From assembly GCA_015489555.1 (NCBI GenBank), contig WFZN01000041.1, forward strand, positions 1 through 6,769: DNA of 6,769 bases, given 5' to 3'. Every line of letters starts with the position of its first letter. Within the stretch, counting starts at the first letter, position 1. The position numbers and the translations under genes were made by a program. This DNA comes from Candidatus Dojkabacteria bacterium. GTDB taxonomy: Bacteria > Patescibacteriota > Dojkabacteria > GCA-002793355. Below are positions 1-5,964 of the stretch, piece after piece. The notes beneath the pieces were generated by a model. The model saw only the letters and a list, made by a program, of their open reading frames with translations. It searched no databases and was not told where the DNA came from.

Positions 1-642
1 TATCAAACTTATAGATCGCTGATTCTTGGTTTGACTGCTTATTGGTTAGACGAGGCTGGTAAGCAAAGGAATACTGGTAATTCGGGTCGTTCTCGTATAA
101 AAAGATACACTAATTATGAGGTATCGCAAACCGAGCTGTTTGTACGCTTAGTGAATAGTAGTTATACTGGATCGTTGGCAACAACAAGTAAAGAAGAGGA
201 GGTACTTGGCTATTTTTTACAAAAGGCACAAGCTTTACCCTTGCAACCTGCAAGTAGTGGTAATTTATCCAGGGAAGAGGCTCAGAAAACCGGCGGGGTT
301 GTGGCTGTAGACAAACCTAATTTCTCTTTACATATTGAGGCATTGTTTATGGTACTATTGTTTGATTCTTTAGTACAGTTTGACAATATCTTGCACATAA
401 CAACCCCAGTAATAGATGTGCAAAAAGGAGGGTACGATTTTGACTTATTTAGTAAGAAAATCGATATTAGATTTGCTCAGAGGAGAGGATCTATACAACT
501 GATGAACGAAATTTATTTGGTTTACCTACCTTCACCTGCCAGGTTTACAGGACGAGATTTCCGGAATTGGCAAAGTAGTTTTACGGAATTTTGTCGTGGC
601 ATTTGTGAAGGTGCTAGAAGGCGGATACCTGAAGTTGTTTGA
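1..642 (+). CDS. Protein of unknown function, 5'-partial (C-terminal 213 residues visible)
   Basis: The reading frame is open from the first base, so the gene very probably starts to the left of the window. A TTG at 31 is the first conventional start codon inside it but has no ribosome binding site. I do not recognise the family. The visible part is soluble-looking with no clear membrane span. A basic, polar N-terminal stretch is followed by a Ser/Thr/Gln-rich, probably disordered region (about residues 52-100, numbering from base 1). A more compact region follows (about 109-205), with a hydrophobic helix-like segment (HIEALFMVLLFDSLVQF, 111-127) and then a run containing GGYDFDLF and KIDIRFAQ (143-160). 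The tail is arginine-rich (GARRRIPEVV). It ends in TGA, the only TGA stop in the window; reading through it would add only six codons before TAG, so it does not argue for a recoded TGA. A hairpin follows about 50 bases downstream. The reading frame is solid; the function is unknown. Confidence 0.75.
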   Translation, partial: YQTYRSLILGLTAYWLDEAGKQRNTGNSGRSRIKRYTNYEVSQTELFVRLVNSSYTGSLATTSKEEEVLGYFLQKAQALPLQPASSGNLSREEAQKTGGVVAVDKPNFSLHIEALFMVLLFDSLVQFDNILHITTPVIDVQKGGYDFDLFSKKIDIRFAQRRGSIQLMNEIYLVYLPSPARFTGRDFRNWQSSFTEFCRGICEGARRRIPEVV

Positions 643-691
643 TACTCCTGTGCAGGGGTATAGTGGGTATAGGCTTAAGTTAAATACAATC

Positions 692-727
692 TACCGGCCG
701 TTTGTCATAGAAGTGACACAGGCCGTA
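692..727 (+). terminator. Imperfect hairpin after the unknown gene, possible terminator or operator
   Basis: TAC(C)GGCC at 692-699 pairs with GGCCGTA at 721-727, with C695 bulged. Inside it, TGTCA (703-707) pairs with TGACA (714-718) around a 6-base loop. One further T-A pair brings the total to about 13 base pairs with small interruptions. The bases after the stem (TTGATATTT) are T-rich but not a clean T run, so termination is plausible rather than clear. The inner dyad TGTCA-N6-TGACA, about 65-80 bases upstream of the predicted start of the next transcript, could instead be a regulator binding site. The position between the stop codon at 642 and the promoter at 749 suits a terminator for the upstream gene. 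Confidence 0.4.
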
Positions 728-748
728 TTGATATTTCGCGTCAGCTGT

Positions 749-777
749 TTGACTAAGACACTACAAAACGCTATACT
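749..777 (+). promoter_or_regulatory. Sigma-70-type promoter giving a leaderless AMP phosphorylase mRNA
   Basis: TTGACT (749-754; consensus TTGACA) and TATACT (772-777; consensus TATAAT) are separated by exactly 17 bases, with one mismatch in each box. Transcription normally starts about 7 bases after the -10 box, which here is position 783-785. The ATG of the next gene is at 784-786. The mRNA would therefore begin at or next to the start codon, and no Shine-Dalgarno-like sequence lies between the -10 box and the ATG. The boxes are seen directly; leaderless transcription is inferred from the spacing. Confidence 0.75.
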
Positions 778-783
778 AAAACT

Positions 784-2298
784 ATGTTTTATGCATATCC
801 TAAAAAATTAGATATTGAAGGGCACGCGTTAGATATAAACATTTATTTAAACCCTGATTTTGCAGCACAAGCCGGGGTTAATAATGGAGATGTAGTTGTT
901 ATTCATACCAAAGATGGAGAGATTGCAGCAGTCGCTGAATATATGAGTAGTCTAGAGTTTGACCAAGTCGGGGTGCCCTCTAATATATGGGAGCGTTTTA
1001 GAATCTCTGAATTGGAGATGTTGGTTCTTGAGATACTGGGCCCTAGGGAAAGTGTTAAATACATACGTGAAAAATTTTTGGGAAAGAAGATAACTAAAAA
1101 ACGTGCCTTAAAGATAATGGATGATATTGTAAAAAACAAATTAACTCCGGTAGAGATGACGTATTTTGCCTCCTTAGGGTTTTGTCCTGGGTTTTCTCAA
1201 GAAGAACTTTACAATCTAACCTGGGCAATGGTAGAAACCGGTGAGAAACTAGATTTTACTGATCTTGGCGACTTGGTTGTAGACAAACATTCTATAGGAG
1301 GACTGGCTCACAAAACTATTACACCAGTTTTGGTACCTATACTTGTAGAGATGGGTTTTTTGGTACCAAATACATTTTCTCGAGCAATAACAACCCCAGC
1401 AGGTACGGGAGACGTTGTAGAGGTGCTTATGCCTGTGTCTTTAACAGCTAGTCAGATTAAAGACACTGTTGCAGCTGTTGGAGGAGTCTTAGCGTGGGGG
1501 GGAGCAATAAATCTGGCTCCTGCTGATGATATCTTGATACAGGTGTCAAAACCTTTACATATTGAATCACATGATAAGTTTGTTGTAAGTATTATGGCCA
1601 AAAAGGTAGCTATGGGAATAAAGTATCTTTTAATAGACCTACCCTATGGTAAGTATGCCAAAATACGTAAAGAAGATCTGTCTAGGGTAGAGGGTATGTT
1701 TAAGTTTATAGCACAAAAATTTGGAATTAAATTGGCAACCTACCCGCGTGTATCGTTTGGGTTAGATGGTAGATCTGTAGGTCCAGCATTAGAAGCAAGA
1801 GATACTTTACGTATATTAGAAAGGCACCCACTAAGGCCTCTTCATGTAGAAAATATTGTTATTGATATGGCGGCTACCCTTGGGGTACTTACCGGAAAAT
1901 ACGAGAGTAAAACAGAAGCATTACATGACGCACGTAGAATACTAGAGACTAAACTTGCCCTTGAAAGATTTTGGAAGATGGCATACGCCCAAGGGGCTGG
2001 CAGTAGGATTACAAGTGATTATATAGAAACTGCAAGTTACAAAACCGACATAAAGTGGGGTGGTGATACAGGGATAGTTAAGTATTTTAACAATAGAGTA
2101 ATTGTAAAAATAGCGAGGGCACTTGGAGCTCCTAACGATAAAAAGGCAGGTATGTATTTTAATTATTTTGTTGGTGATAAGATATCAAAAAACGATGTTT
2201 TAGTAACTTTGTTTGCGGAGTCAAAGGCTCGTTTGGAGATGGGAGCCAGGGTGGCAAAAGAGGTATTGGATAATTTAATCGAACTCGAGGATGAGTAA
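784..2298 (+). CDS. deoA: AMP phosphorylase / thymidine phosphorylase family (archaeal type)
   Basis: This 504-residue protein has the length and layout of archaeal-type AMP phosphorylases (about 500 residues) rather than the shorter bacterial thymidine phosphorylases. An extra N-terminal beta-rich domain (about 1-85), used for multimer assembly in the archaeal enzyme, precedes a helical domain (about 86-160) and the alpha/beta phosphorylase core. Visible motifs are phosphate-binding DKHSIGG (167-173), SRAITTPAGTGDVVEVL (199-215), WGGAINLAPADD (238-249), SIMAKKVAMGI (269-279) and GPALEARDTLRIL (333-345). The known reaction of the family is AMP (also CMP/UMP) + phosphate to free base + ribose-1,5-bisphosphate. 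In archaea and many Patescibacteria this feeds an isomerase and form II/III or III RuBisCO; neither is in this window. The GGAINLAPADD block favours AMP over thymidine, but substrate is inferred. After DKHSIGG the sequence reads LAHKT, where I recall VPGN in archaeal enzymes. The ATG at 784 is supported by alignment of the N-terminal domain and by the promoter just upstream. The next gene overlaps its end. Confidence 0.92.
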   Translation: MFYAYPKKLDIEGHALDINIYLNPDFAAQAGVNNGDVVVIHTKDGEIAAVAEYMSSLEFDQVGVPSNIWERFRISELEMLVLEILGPRESVKYIREKFLGKKITKKRALKIMDDIVKNKLTPVEMTYFASLGFCPGFSQEELYNLTWAMVETGEKLDFTDLGDLVVDKHSIGGLAHKTITPVLVPILVEMGFLVPNTFSRAITTPAGTGDVVEVLMPVSLTASQIKDTVAAVGGVLAWGGAINLAPADDILIQVSKPLHIESHDKFVVSIMAKKVAMGIKYLLIDLPYGKYAKIRKEDLSRVEGMFKFIAQKFGIKLATYPRVSFGLDGRSVGPALEARDTLRILERHPLRPLHVENIVIDMAATLGVLTGKYESKTEALHDARRILETKLALERFWKMAYAQGAGSRITSDYIETASYKTDIKWGGDTGIVKYFNNRVIVKIARALGAPNDKKAGMYFNYFVGDKISKNDVLVTLFAESKARLEMGARVAKEVLDNLIELEDE

Positions 2299-3679
2299 AG
2301 TCACTTTTTATGGGGCTGCTAGTGGAATTGTTACGGGCTCGTGTCATTTGCTTGATACAAATGATGTACGTATTCTAGTAGATTGCGGGTTATTTCAGGG
2401 TAGTAAGAAGGTAGTAAGATTAAATTGGCAAGGGTTTGGGTTTGATCCGTCTACTATAGATGCTGTTTTTTTAACCCATGCTCATCTTGACCATTGTGGT
2501 AGGTTACCTCTTTTGGTAAAACATGGTTTCAATGGTCCAATATTTGCAACTGATGCTACTCGTGATTTAACTAAAATAATACTTTACGATGCCTTTAAGT
2601 TGCACAAAGAGGCTGTTGAGGAGGGGAGATTGGGCCCAGGAGTTACCTCATTACAATATACTGAAGATGATATAAAAAAGGTATTAAGTTTGTTTAAGGT
2701 TGTAAAATATGGGGAATTTTATAACTTTAAAAACGGAGTACGGTTTCGCCTACGTGATGCTGGGCATATTTTAGGGTCAGCAAGCTATGAAATATGGATT
2801 AAAACAGAAGAAGGTAGAGAACGAAAGATTGTGTTTTCAGGTGACTTAGGACAGCCAGGGCAACGTATTATTAGAGATCCTGATTATATACGAGAAGCAG
2901 ATTATGTAGTAGTAGAAAGTACGTATGGTGGGCGTTTGCATCCAGACAAAGCAACTACTGTTTTAGAGTTTCTAGAAATATTAAAGGATCTTAACAAAAA
3001 TAGAGGGGTTGCAATTATACCCGTATTTGCCGTAGAGCGAGCACAAGAGATTTTGTATGAGTTAAATCTTTTGGTAGAGCGAGGCATTTTAGATAAAGAA
3101 TTAAGTTTTTATTTAGATAGCCCTATGGCGTCAGAAGTTACCCGGGTATTTGAGAGATATTCTAAGTATTATGATGAAGACGCTTTGTTACTATTAGAAA
3201 AAGGTGATCAGCCTTTTAGATTTCCGGGTTTAAGGTTTGTAAAGAGTGTGCGTGAATCTAAAATGTTAAAAGATGCAAAAGACGCAGTTATAATGGCTGG
3301 AAGTGGCATGATAACAGGAGGCAGAATTGGGCACCATATAATAAATCATGCCTATAAGCCAACAGCACATATTGTGTTTGTTGGTTATCAAGTGCCAGGC
3401 TCAGTGGGCCGACTGATACTTGATGGGCGTAAGAAAGTTAAAATATACGGTAGGGTAGTACAGATTAATGCTAAGGTTCATTATTTGCAGGGGTTTTCTT
3501 CGCACGCAGATCAGTACGATTTAATGTATTGGTTACGTAACTTTGGTAGATCAGTAAGACAAATATTTCTAGTGCATGGAGAAAACGATCAAAGAGAGGC
3601 TCTAGCCCACAAAATTTATTTAGAGATGCAACATAATGCATACATGCCACTTTTGGGAGAAACCGTGTATCTTAGGTAG
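2291..3679 (+). CDS. Beta-CASP metallo-beta-lactamase ribonuclease (CPSF73/YSH1-like)
   Basis: This 462-residue protein carries every catalytic motif of the metallo-beta-lactamase/beta-CASP RNases: motif 1 D31 (LVDCGLFQG), motif 2 HAHLDH (63-68), motif 3 H159 (DAGHILGSA), motif 4 D185 (SGDLG), motif A E209 (VVVESTYGG), motif B H405 (GFSSHAD) and motif C H429 (LVHGE). The beta-CASP cap spans roughly 215-375, including SPMASEV and the conserved SGMITGGR (338-345). These ligands bind two zinc ions that cleave RNA phosphodiester bonds. Length and domain order match the stand-alone bacterial members of the YSH1 group, such as the Thermus enzyme TTHA0252. No KH domain or RNase J C-terminal domain is present. 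It should act in the cytoplasm in RNA decay or processing; endo- versus exonuclease activity cannot be read from sequence. Its ATG lies inside the phosphorylase gene (ATGAGTAA, 8-base overlap) with GAGG directly against the start, too close for a normal Shine-Dalgarno. Translation therefore probably depends on coupling to the upstream gene. Confidence 0.93.
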   Translation: MSKVTFYGAASGIVTGSCHLLDTNDVRILVDCGLFQGSKKVVRLNWQGFGFDPSTIDAVFLTHAHLDHCGRLPLLVKHGFNGPIFATDATRDLTKIILYDAFKLHKEAVEEGRLGPGVTSLQYTEDDIKKVLSLFKVVKYGEFYNFKNGVRFRLRDAGHILGSASYEIWIKTEEGRERKIVFSGDLGQPGQRIIRDPDYIREADYVVVESTYGGRLHPDKATTVLEFLEILKDLNKNRGVAIIPVFAVERAQEILYELNLLVERGILDKELSFYLDSPMASEVTRVFERYSKYYDEDALLLLEKGDQPFRFPGLRFVKSVRESKMLKDAKDAVIMAGSGMITGGRIGHHIINHAYKPTAHIVFVGYQVPGSVGRLILDGRKKVKIYGRVVQINAKVHYLQGFSSHADQYDLMYWLRNFGRSVRQIFLVHGENDQREALAHKIYLEMQHNAYMPLLGETVYLR

Positions 3680-3688
3680 GGGCAAATA

Positions 3689-3697
3689 TGATATACT
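3689..3697 (+). promoter_or_regulatory. Extended -10 promoter for the M23 peptidase gene
   Basis: TGATATACT (3689-3697) matches the extended -10 form TGnTATAAT with one mismatch. It begins 10 bases after the ribonuclease stop codon. No good -35 box lies 16-18 bases upstream, which is usual for extended -10 promoters. The same TATACT hexamer is the -10 box of the phosphorylase promoter. Predicted transcription start is about 3704, giving a leader of roughly 44 bases before the GTG. Confidence 0.5.
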
Positions 3698-3705
3698 CTA
3701 CAAAG

Positions 3706-3735
3706 TAGTTGGGGAAAATATTTCCCCTTAAACTA
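3706..3735 (+). promoter_or_regulatory. Stem-loop at the 5' end of the peptidase leader
   Basis: GGGGAAA (3711-3717) and TTTCCCC (3721-3727) form a perfect 7-bp stem around a 3-base ATA loop. TAGTT (3706-3710) and AACTA (3731-3735) extend it by 5 bp, with a 3-base bulge (TTA) on the 3' side. The stem starts almost exactly where the mRNA from the extended -10 promoter should begin, so it may be a 5' stabilising hairpin or a translation control element. It could also end transcripts coming from the ribonuclease gene, but the bases after it are not a T run. The structure is seen directly; the role is inferred. Confidence 0.55.
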
Positions 3736-3747
3736 AATGGTTAAAGA

Positions 3748-5037
3748 GTGGATAAACTGTCATTATCCTTAATTAGGCACACGCGGGGGGGAAAAAGTAA
3801 ACCGTTACCAAAAAGAGACTCTGTAGGTGTATTAAGGTTTCTTGGTGATCTTTGGGGGGCTGTTCTTTATGTCTTTTTAACTATTATAAGTGCGCCGTTG
3901 GTGCTTTTTGACCGTTTGTTAGGGCTTTTAAACACGGTAAAACAATATGTTTGGTGGACGTTGCTTAGAGCTAATATTAGGGGTCGTATATTGGTTATTT
4001 TGGCGGTGTTTGTAATAGGAGTAGGCTATATTGTAGGTTATGATGCAGTACTTTATTTTGTTGAAAAAACTCAATTACTTGATAATTTAAGGGTTAAAAG
4101 TATACAAGCTTCTTCAATATCACGTAACCCTGTACTTAGTTTAAGAGATGAAATAATTTTGGTAGACGTAGAGGATGAGGGTGTTTTTTCCCACTATACT
4201 TATTATGTGGTACAAAAGGGGGATACCCCGTCAAGTATAGCTGCTAAGTTTGGTATAAAGGTTGATACTCTATTGTGGGCAAATCGCCTATCTCGGTATT
4301 CGCGTATAAGGGTAGGGCAGCGTTTAAAGGTACCCCTTGAAGATGGGGTGCTACATGTGGTTAAAAAGGGAGAAACAGTTGAGAAAATTGCTAAACGATA
4401 CAATTCTACGGTTGCTGATATTTTAGAAGCAAATTGGTTAGATTCTCCTCAAGATCTTAAAGCCGGTATGGAGATTTTTGTTCCAACAGATACGGCTCCT
4501 ACCGAAGAATTACAAAAACTTGCTCGTTCTTTGCAAAAAACAAAAAAGCCCACTGTTTCTTATGGTAATAGCAGAAGCTCGCCGGTTAAAACAAAGTGTG
4601 GCGGATACATACCGTTTCTAACGGTATGGCCTGTTGAAGGCCCTAGTAGATTTTCTAGAACCATAGTTGGTACTCATGTAGCGTGGGATATAGTACCAAC
4701 GCGTGGTAATAGTAGAAATCCATATATATTAGCGGCCGGAGACGGTAGGGTAGTATACGCCGGAGTTTACAAGTGTGGATACCGACGAACCCCGCGCTGT
4801 AAATATGCCTGGATGGTTATTATTGATCACGGTAATGGATACAGTACATTATACGCACATATGCAAGCAAATTCTATAATGGTCAAAAAAGGGCAGTATG
4901 TAAAAGCTGGGCAAAGGCTTGGTAGAATGGGAGACACTGGTTGGGCTACTGGGATACATTTACATTTTGAAGTTAATAGAGGCATTTTTAACCAAGGAGC
5001 TCGTACGCGGTTGAATCCGGCATGTTTCTTTAAGTAA
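3748..5037 (+). CDS. Membrane-anchored M23 peptidoglycan endopeptidase with two LysM domains
   Basis: This 429-residue protein has a basic cytoplasmic N-terminus, two hydrophobic segments (about 36-54 and 80-103), a linker and two LysM domains (about 152-195 and 202-246). A polar linker then leads to a C-terminal M23 (LytM/lysostaphin-type) domain from about 290 to the end. LysM domains bind the glycan strands; M23 enzymes cut peptide cross-links using one zinc. Expected ligands and catalytic residues are present: H310 and D314 (HVAWD, where the family usually has HxGxD, so Gly is replaced by Ala), H371 (STLYAHM), and H404 and H406 (GIHLHFE). Four cysteines (C284, C343, C351, C426) lie in or beside the catalytic domain. 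C343 and C351 bracket a short insertion rich in Arg, which suggests disulfides outside the membrane. GTG at 3748 is chosen because TAA lies two codons upstream and no other conventional start precedes the first membrane segment. AAAGAG abuts it, too close for a good ribosome site. The role is inferred to be cell-wall remodelling or division. Confidence 0.92.
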   Translation: MDKLSLSLIRHTRGGKSKPLPKRDSVGVLRFLGDLWGAVLYVFLTIISAPLVLFDRLLGLLNTVKQYVWWTLLRANIRGRILVILAVFVIGVGYIVGYDAVLYFVEKTQLLDNLRVKSIQASSISRNPVLSLRDEIILVDVEDEGVFSHYTYYVVQKGDTPSSIAAKFGIKVDTLLWANRLSRYSRIRVGQRLKVPLEDGVLHVVKKGETVEKIAKRYNSTVADILEANWLDSPQDLKAGMEIFVPTDTAPTEELQKLARSLQKTKKPTVSYGNSRSSPVKTKCGGYIPFLTVWPVEGPSRFSRTIVGTHVAWDIVPTRGNSRNPYILAAGDGRVVYAGVYKCGYRRTPRCKYAWMVIIDHGNGYSTLYAHMQANSIMVKKGQYVKAGQRLGRMGDTGWATGIHLHFEVNRGIFNQGARTRLNPACFFK

Positions 5038-5047
5038 GAATACGGTT

Positions 5048-5104
5048 TTAGGTATTATTGTGGTATTTAGAAACTATATGACTAATTTAGTAGTTAATAC
5101 CTAA
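5048..5104. repeat. 10-bp inverted repeat in the convergent gap
   Basis: TTAGGTATTA (5048-5057) and TAATACCTAA (5095-5104) are perfect inverted copies separated by 37 bases. A smaller dyad, ACTAA-T-TTAGT (5081-5091), lies in the loop. They sit in the 93-base gap (5038-5130) between two converging genes, where a bidirectional terminator would be expected. The stems are A/T-rich, the loop is long and neither strand has a T run after the stem, so classical intrinsic termination is not supported. Nothing else is recognisable in this gap. Confidence 0.35.
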
Positions 5105-5130
5105 GCAGTACAGTTTGAAGTCTTACGTTA

Positions 5131-5964
5131 TTAGGATAGTGGCAGATATCGTTTAAGTTGGTAGAGTAACTCTTGGTTAATACCAGCAATTATATCTTTG
5201 TTCTCATCATGGGTATATGTCCATGGTGTAAAGTATTGATCAAATACTGTACCTCCAGCTTCTTTGATTAGTAGGGCTGCAGCGGCATAGTCGTAAGTGT
5301 TCCCCTCTGCAATAAACATTGTGTGTATAAGGCCTTCGGCTATGTAGGCAAGTTCAAGTTGAGCTGAACCTAACTGTCTAGCTATAAATCCATTTTCAAA
5401 CGCAGTTTGGTAATACTTGGCAGCGCGAATCTTTGCCTGTTTGGATGATCCATGACAGAAGGTATTTAGGGCTTTTGTAATTTCTTTGGGAGGCGTAATT
5501 TTTGAAAGATTCAGTTTATGTTTATTTACAAATGCTCCTTTGTTTTTTATGGCAAGGTATAGTTTGTCAAGCATTGGAGCATATATTATTCCTATTAGGA
5601 CCTCTTTGTTTTGATTATCGACAAGGGCAATTGCTGTATTCCAAAAGGGGTTTCCCATTACAAAGTTTGTCGTGCCATCAAGAGGATCTATTATCCAGTG
5701 AATTCCCCCTATTTCGTTATTGGGAGATTCTTCAGAATATATATCAAAATACGGAAAACGTTTTTTAAGTTGCTTTACTAGGTAGTTATTAGCGAGTTTA
5801 TCGGCGTAGGTTACTAGTTCCCCTTTGCTTTTAAACTGTCTGTGTAATTTTTGTGAGTTAGTGTGTCTTATGTGGTTTATAAAAAGTTGTTTTAATTCAA
5901 TTCCGACATCAAATATTATGGCTTTAACGTAATTTGCTGTATCAAATAGGCTTGTGTCTGTCAT
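5131..5964 (-). CDS. Inositol monophosphatase (IMPase/SuhB) family phosphatase
   Basis: This 277-residue protein has the family's usual length and its Mg-binding residues. GELVTYADKLAN (48-59) matches the first conserved block. SEES (77-80) supplies the metal-binding glutamate (E78 or E79). WIIDPLDGTTNF (90-101) gives D93 and D96, and YDYAAAALLIKEAGG (224-238) gives D225. GSAQLELAYIAEG (199-211) is the substrate-side block. The family hydrolyses phosphate monoesters such as inositol-1-phosphate, fructose-1,6-bisphosphate or 3'-phosphoadenosine 5'-phosphate; sequence alone does not decide the substrate. Departures from the common pattern are NFVMG for NFVHG (M103) and YD for WD before the last ligand, with Ala for Gly in the following AAG. 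The ATG shares its A with the TAA stop of the upstream yidC gene (TAATG), and no Shine-Dalgarno precedes it, so translation is probably by termination-reinitiation. Confidence 0.93.
   Translation of the reverse strand: MTDTSLFDTANYVKAIIFDVGIELKQLFINHIRHTNSQKLHRQFKSKGELVTYADKLANNYLVKQLKKRFPYFDIYSEESPNNEIGGIHWIIDPLDGTTNFVMGNPFWNTAIALVDNQNKEVLIGIIYAPMLDKLYLAIKNKGAFVNKHKLNLSKITPPKEITKALNTFCHGSSKQAKIRAAKYYQTAFENGFIARQLGSAQLELAYIAEGLIHTMFIAEGNTYDYAAAALLIKEAGGTVFDQYFTPWTYTHDENKDIIAGINQELLYQLKRYLPLS

Noticed and set aside
640..663. Possible recoding of TGA as glycine (as in Gracilibacteria/Absconditabacteria)
   Set aside because: Complete conserved proteins here are read without any in-frame TGA, and reading through the single TGA stop adds only six residues before TAG.
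596..811. Open frame of 71 codons bridging the unknown gene and the phosphorylase gene
   Set aside because: It overlaps the end of one gene and the start of another, contains the hairpin and promoter, has no ribosome site, and its product resembles nothing I know.
903..1139. Minus-strand frame of 78 codons inside the phosphorylase gene; similar ones at 2159-2347, 2902-3087 and 4203-4403
   Set aside because: All are antisense to strongly conserved coding sequence, have no recognisable domain and no start signals.
3737..3772. Eleven-codon ATG frame in the peptidase leader
   Set aside because: Not supported as a gene: no ribosome site and very short. Kept only as a possible complication for translation of the GTG start.
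5038..5130. Small RNA or strong terminator in the convergent gap
   Set aside because: Only an A/T-rich long-loop inverted repeat is present, without T runs or a promoter-like sequence; recorded as a repeat only.
5502..5768. Plus-strand frame of 88 codons
   Set aside because: It lies wholly antisense to the conserved catalytic core of the IMPase-family gene and is best explained as a shadow of that gene.
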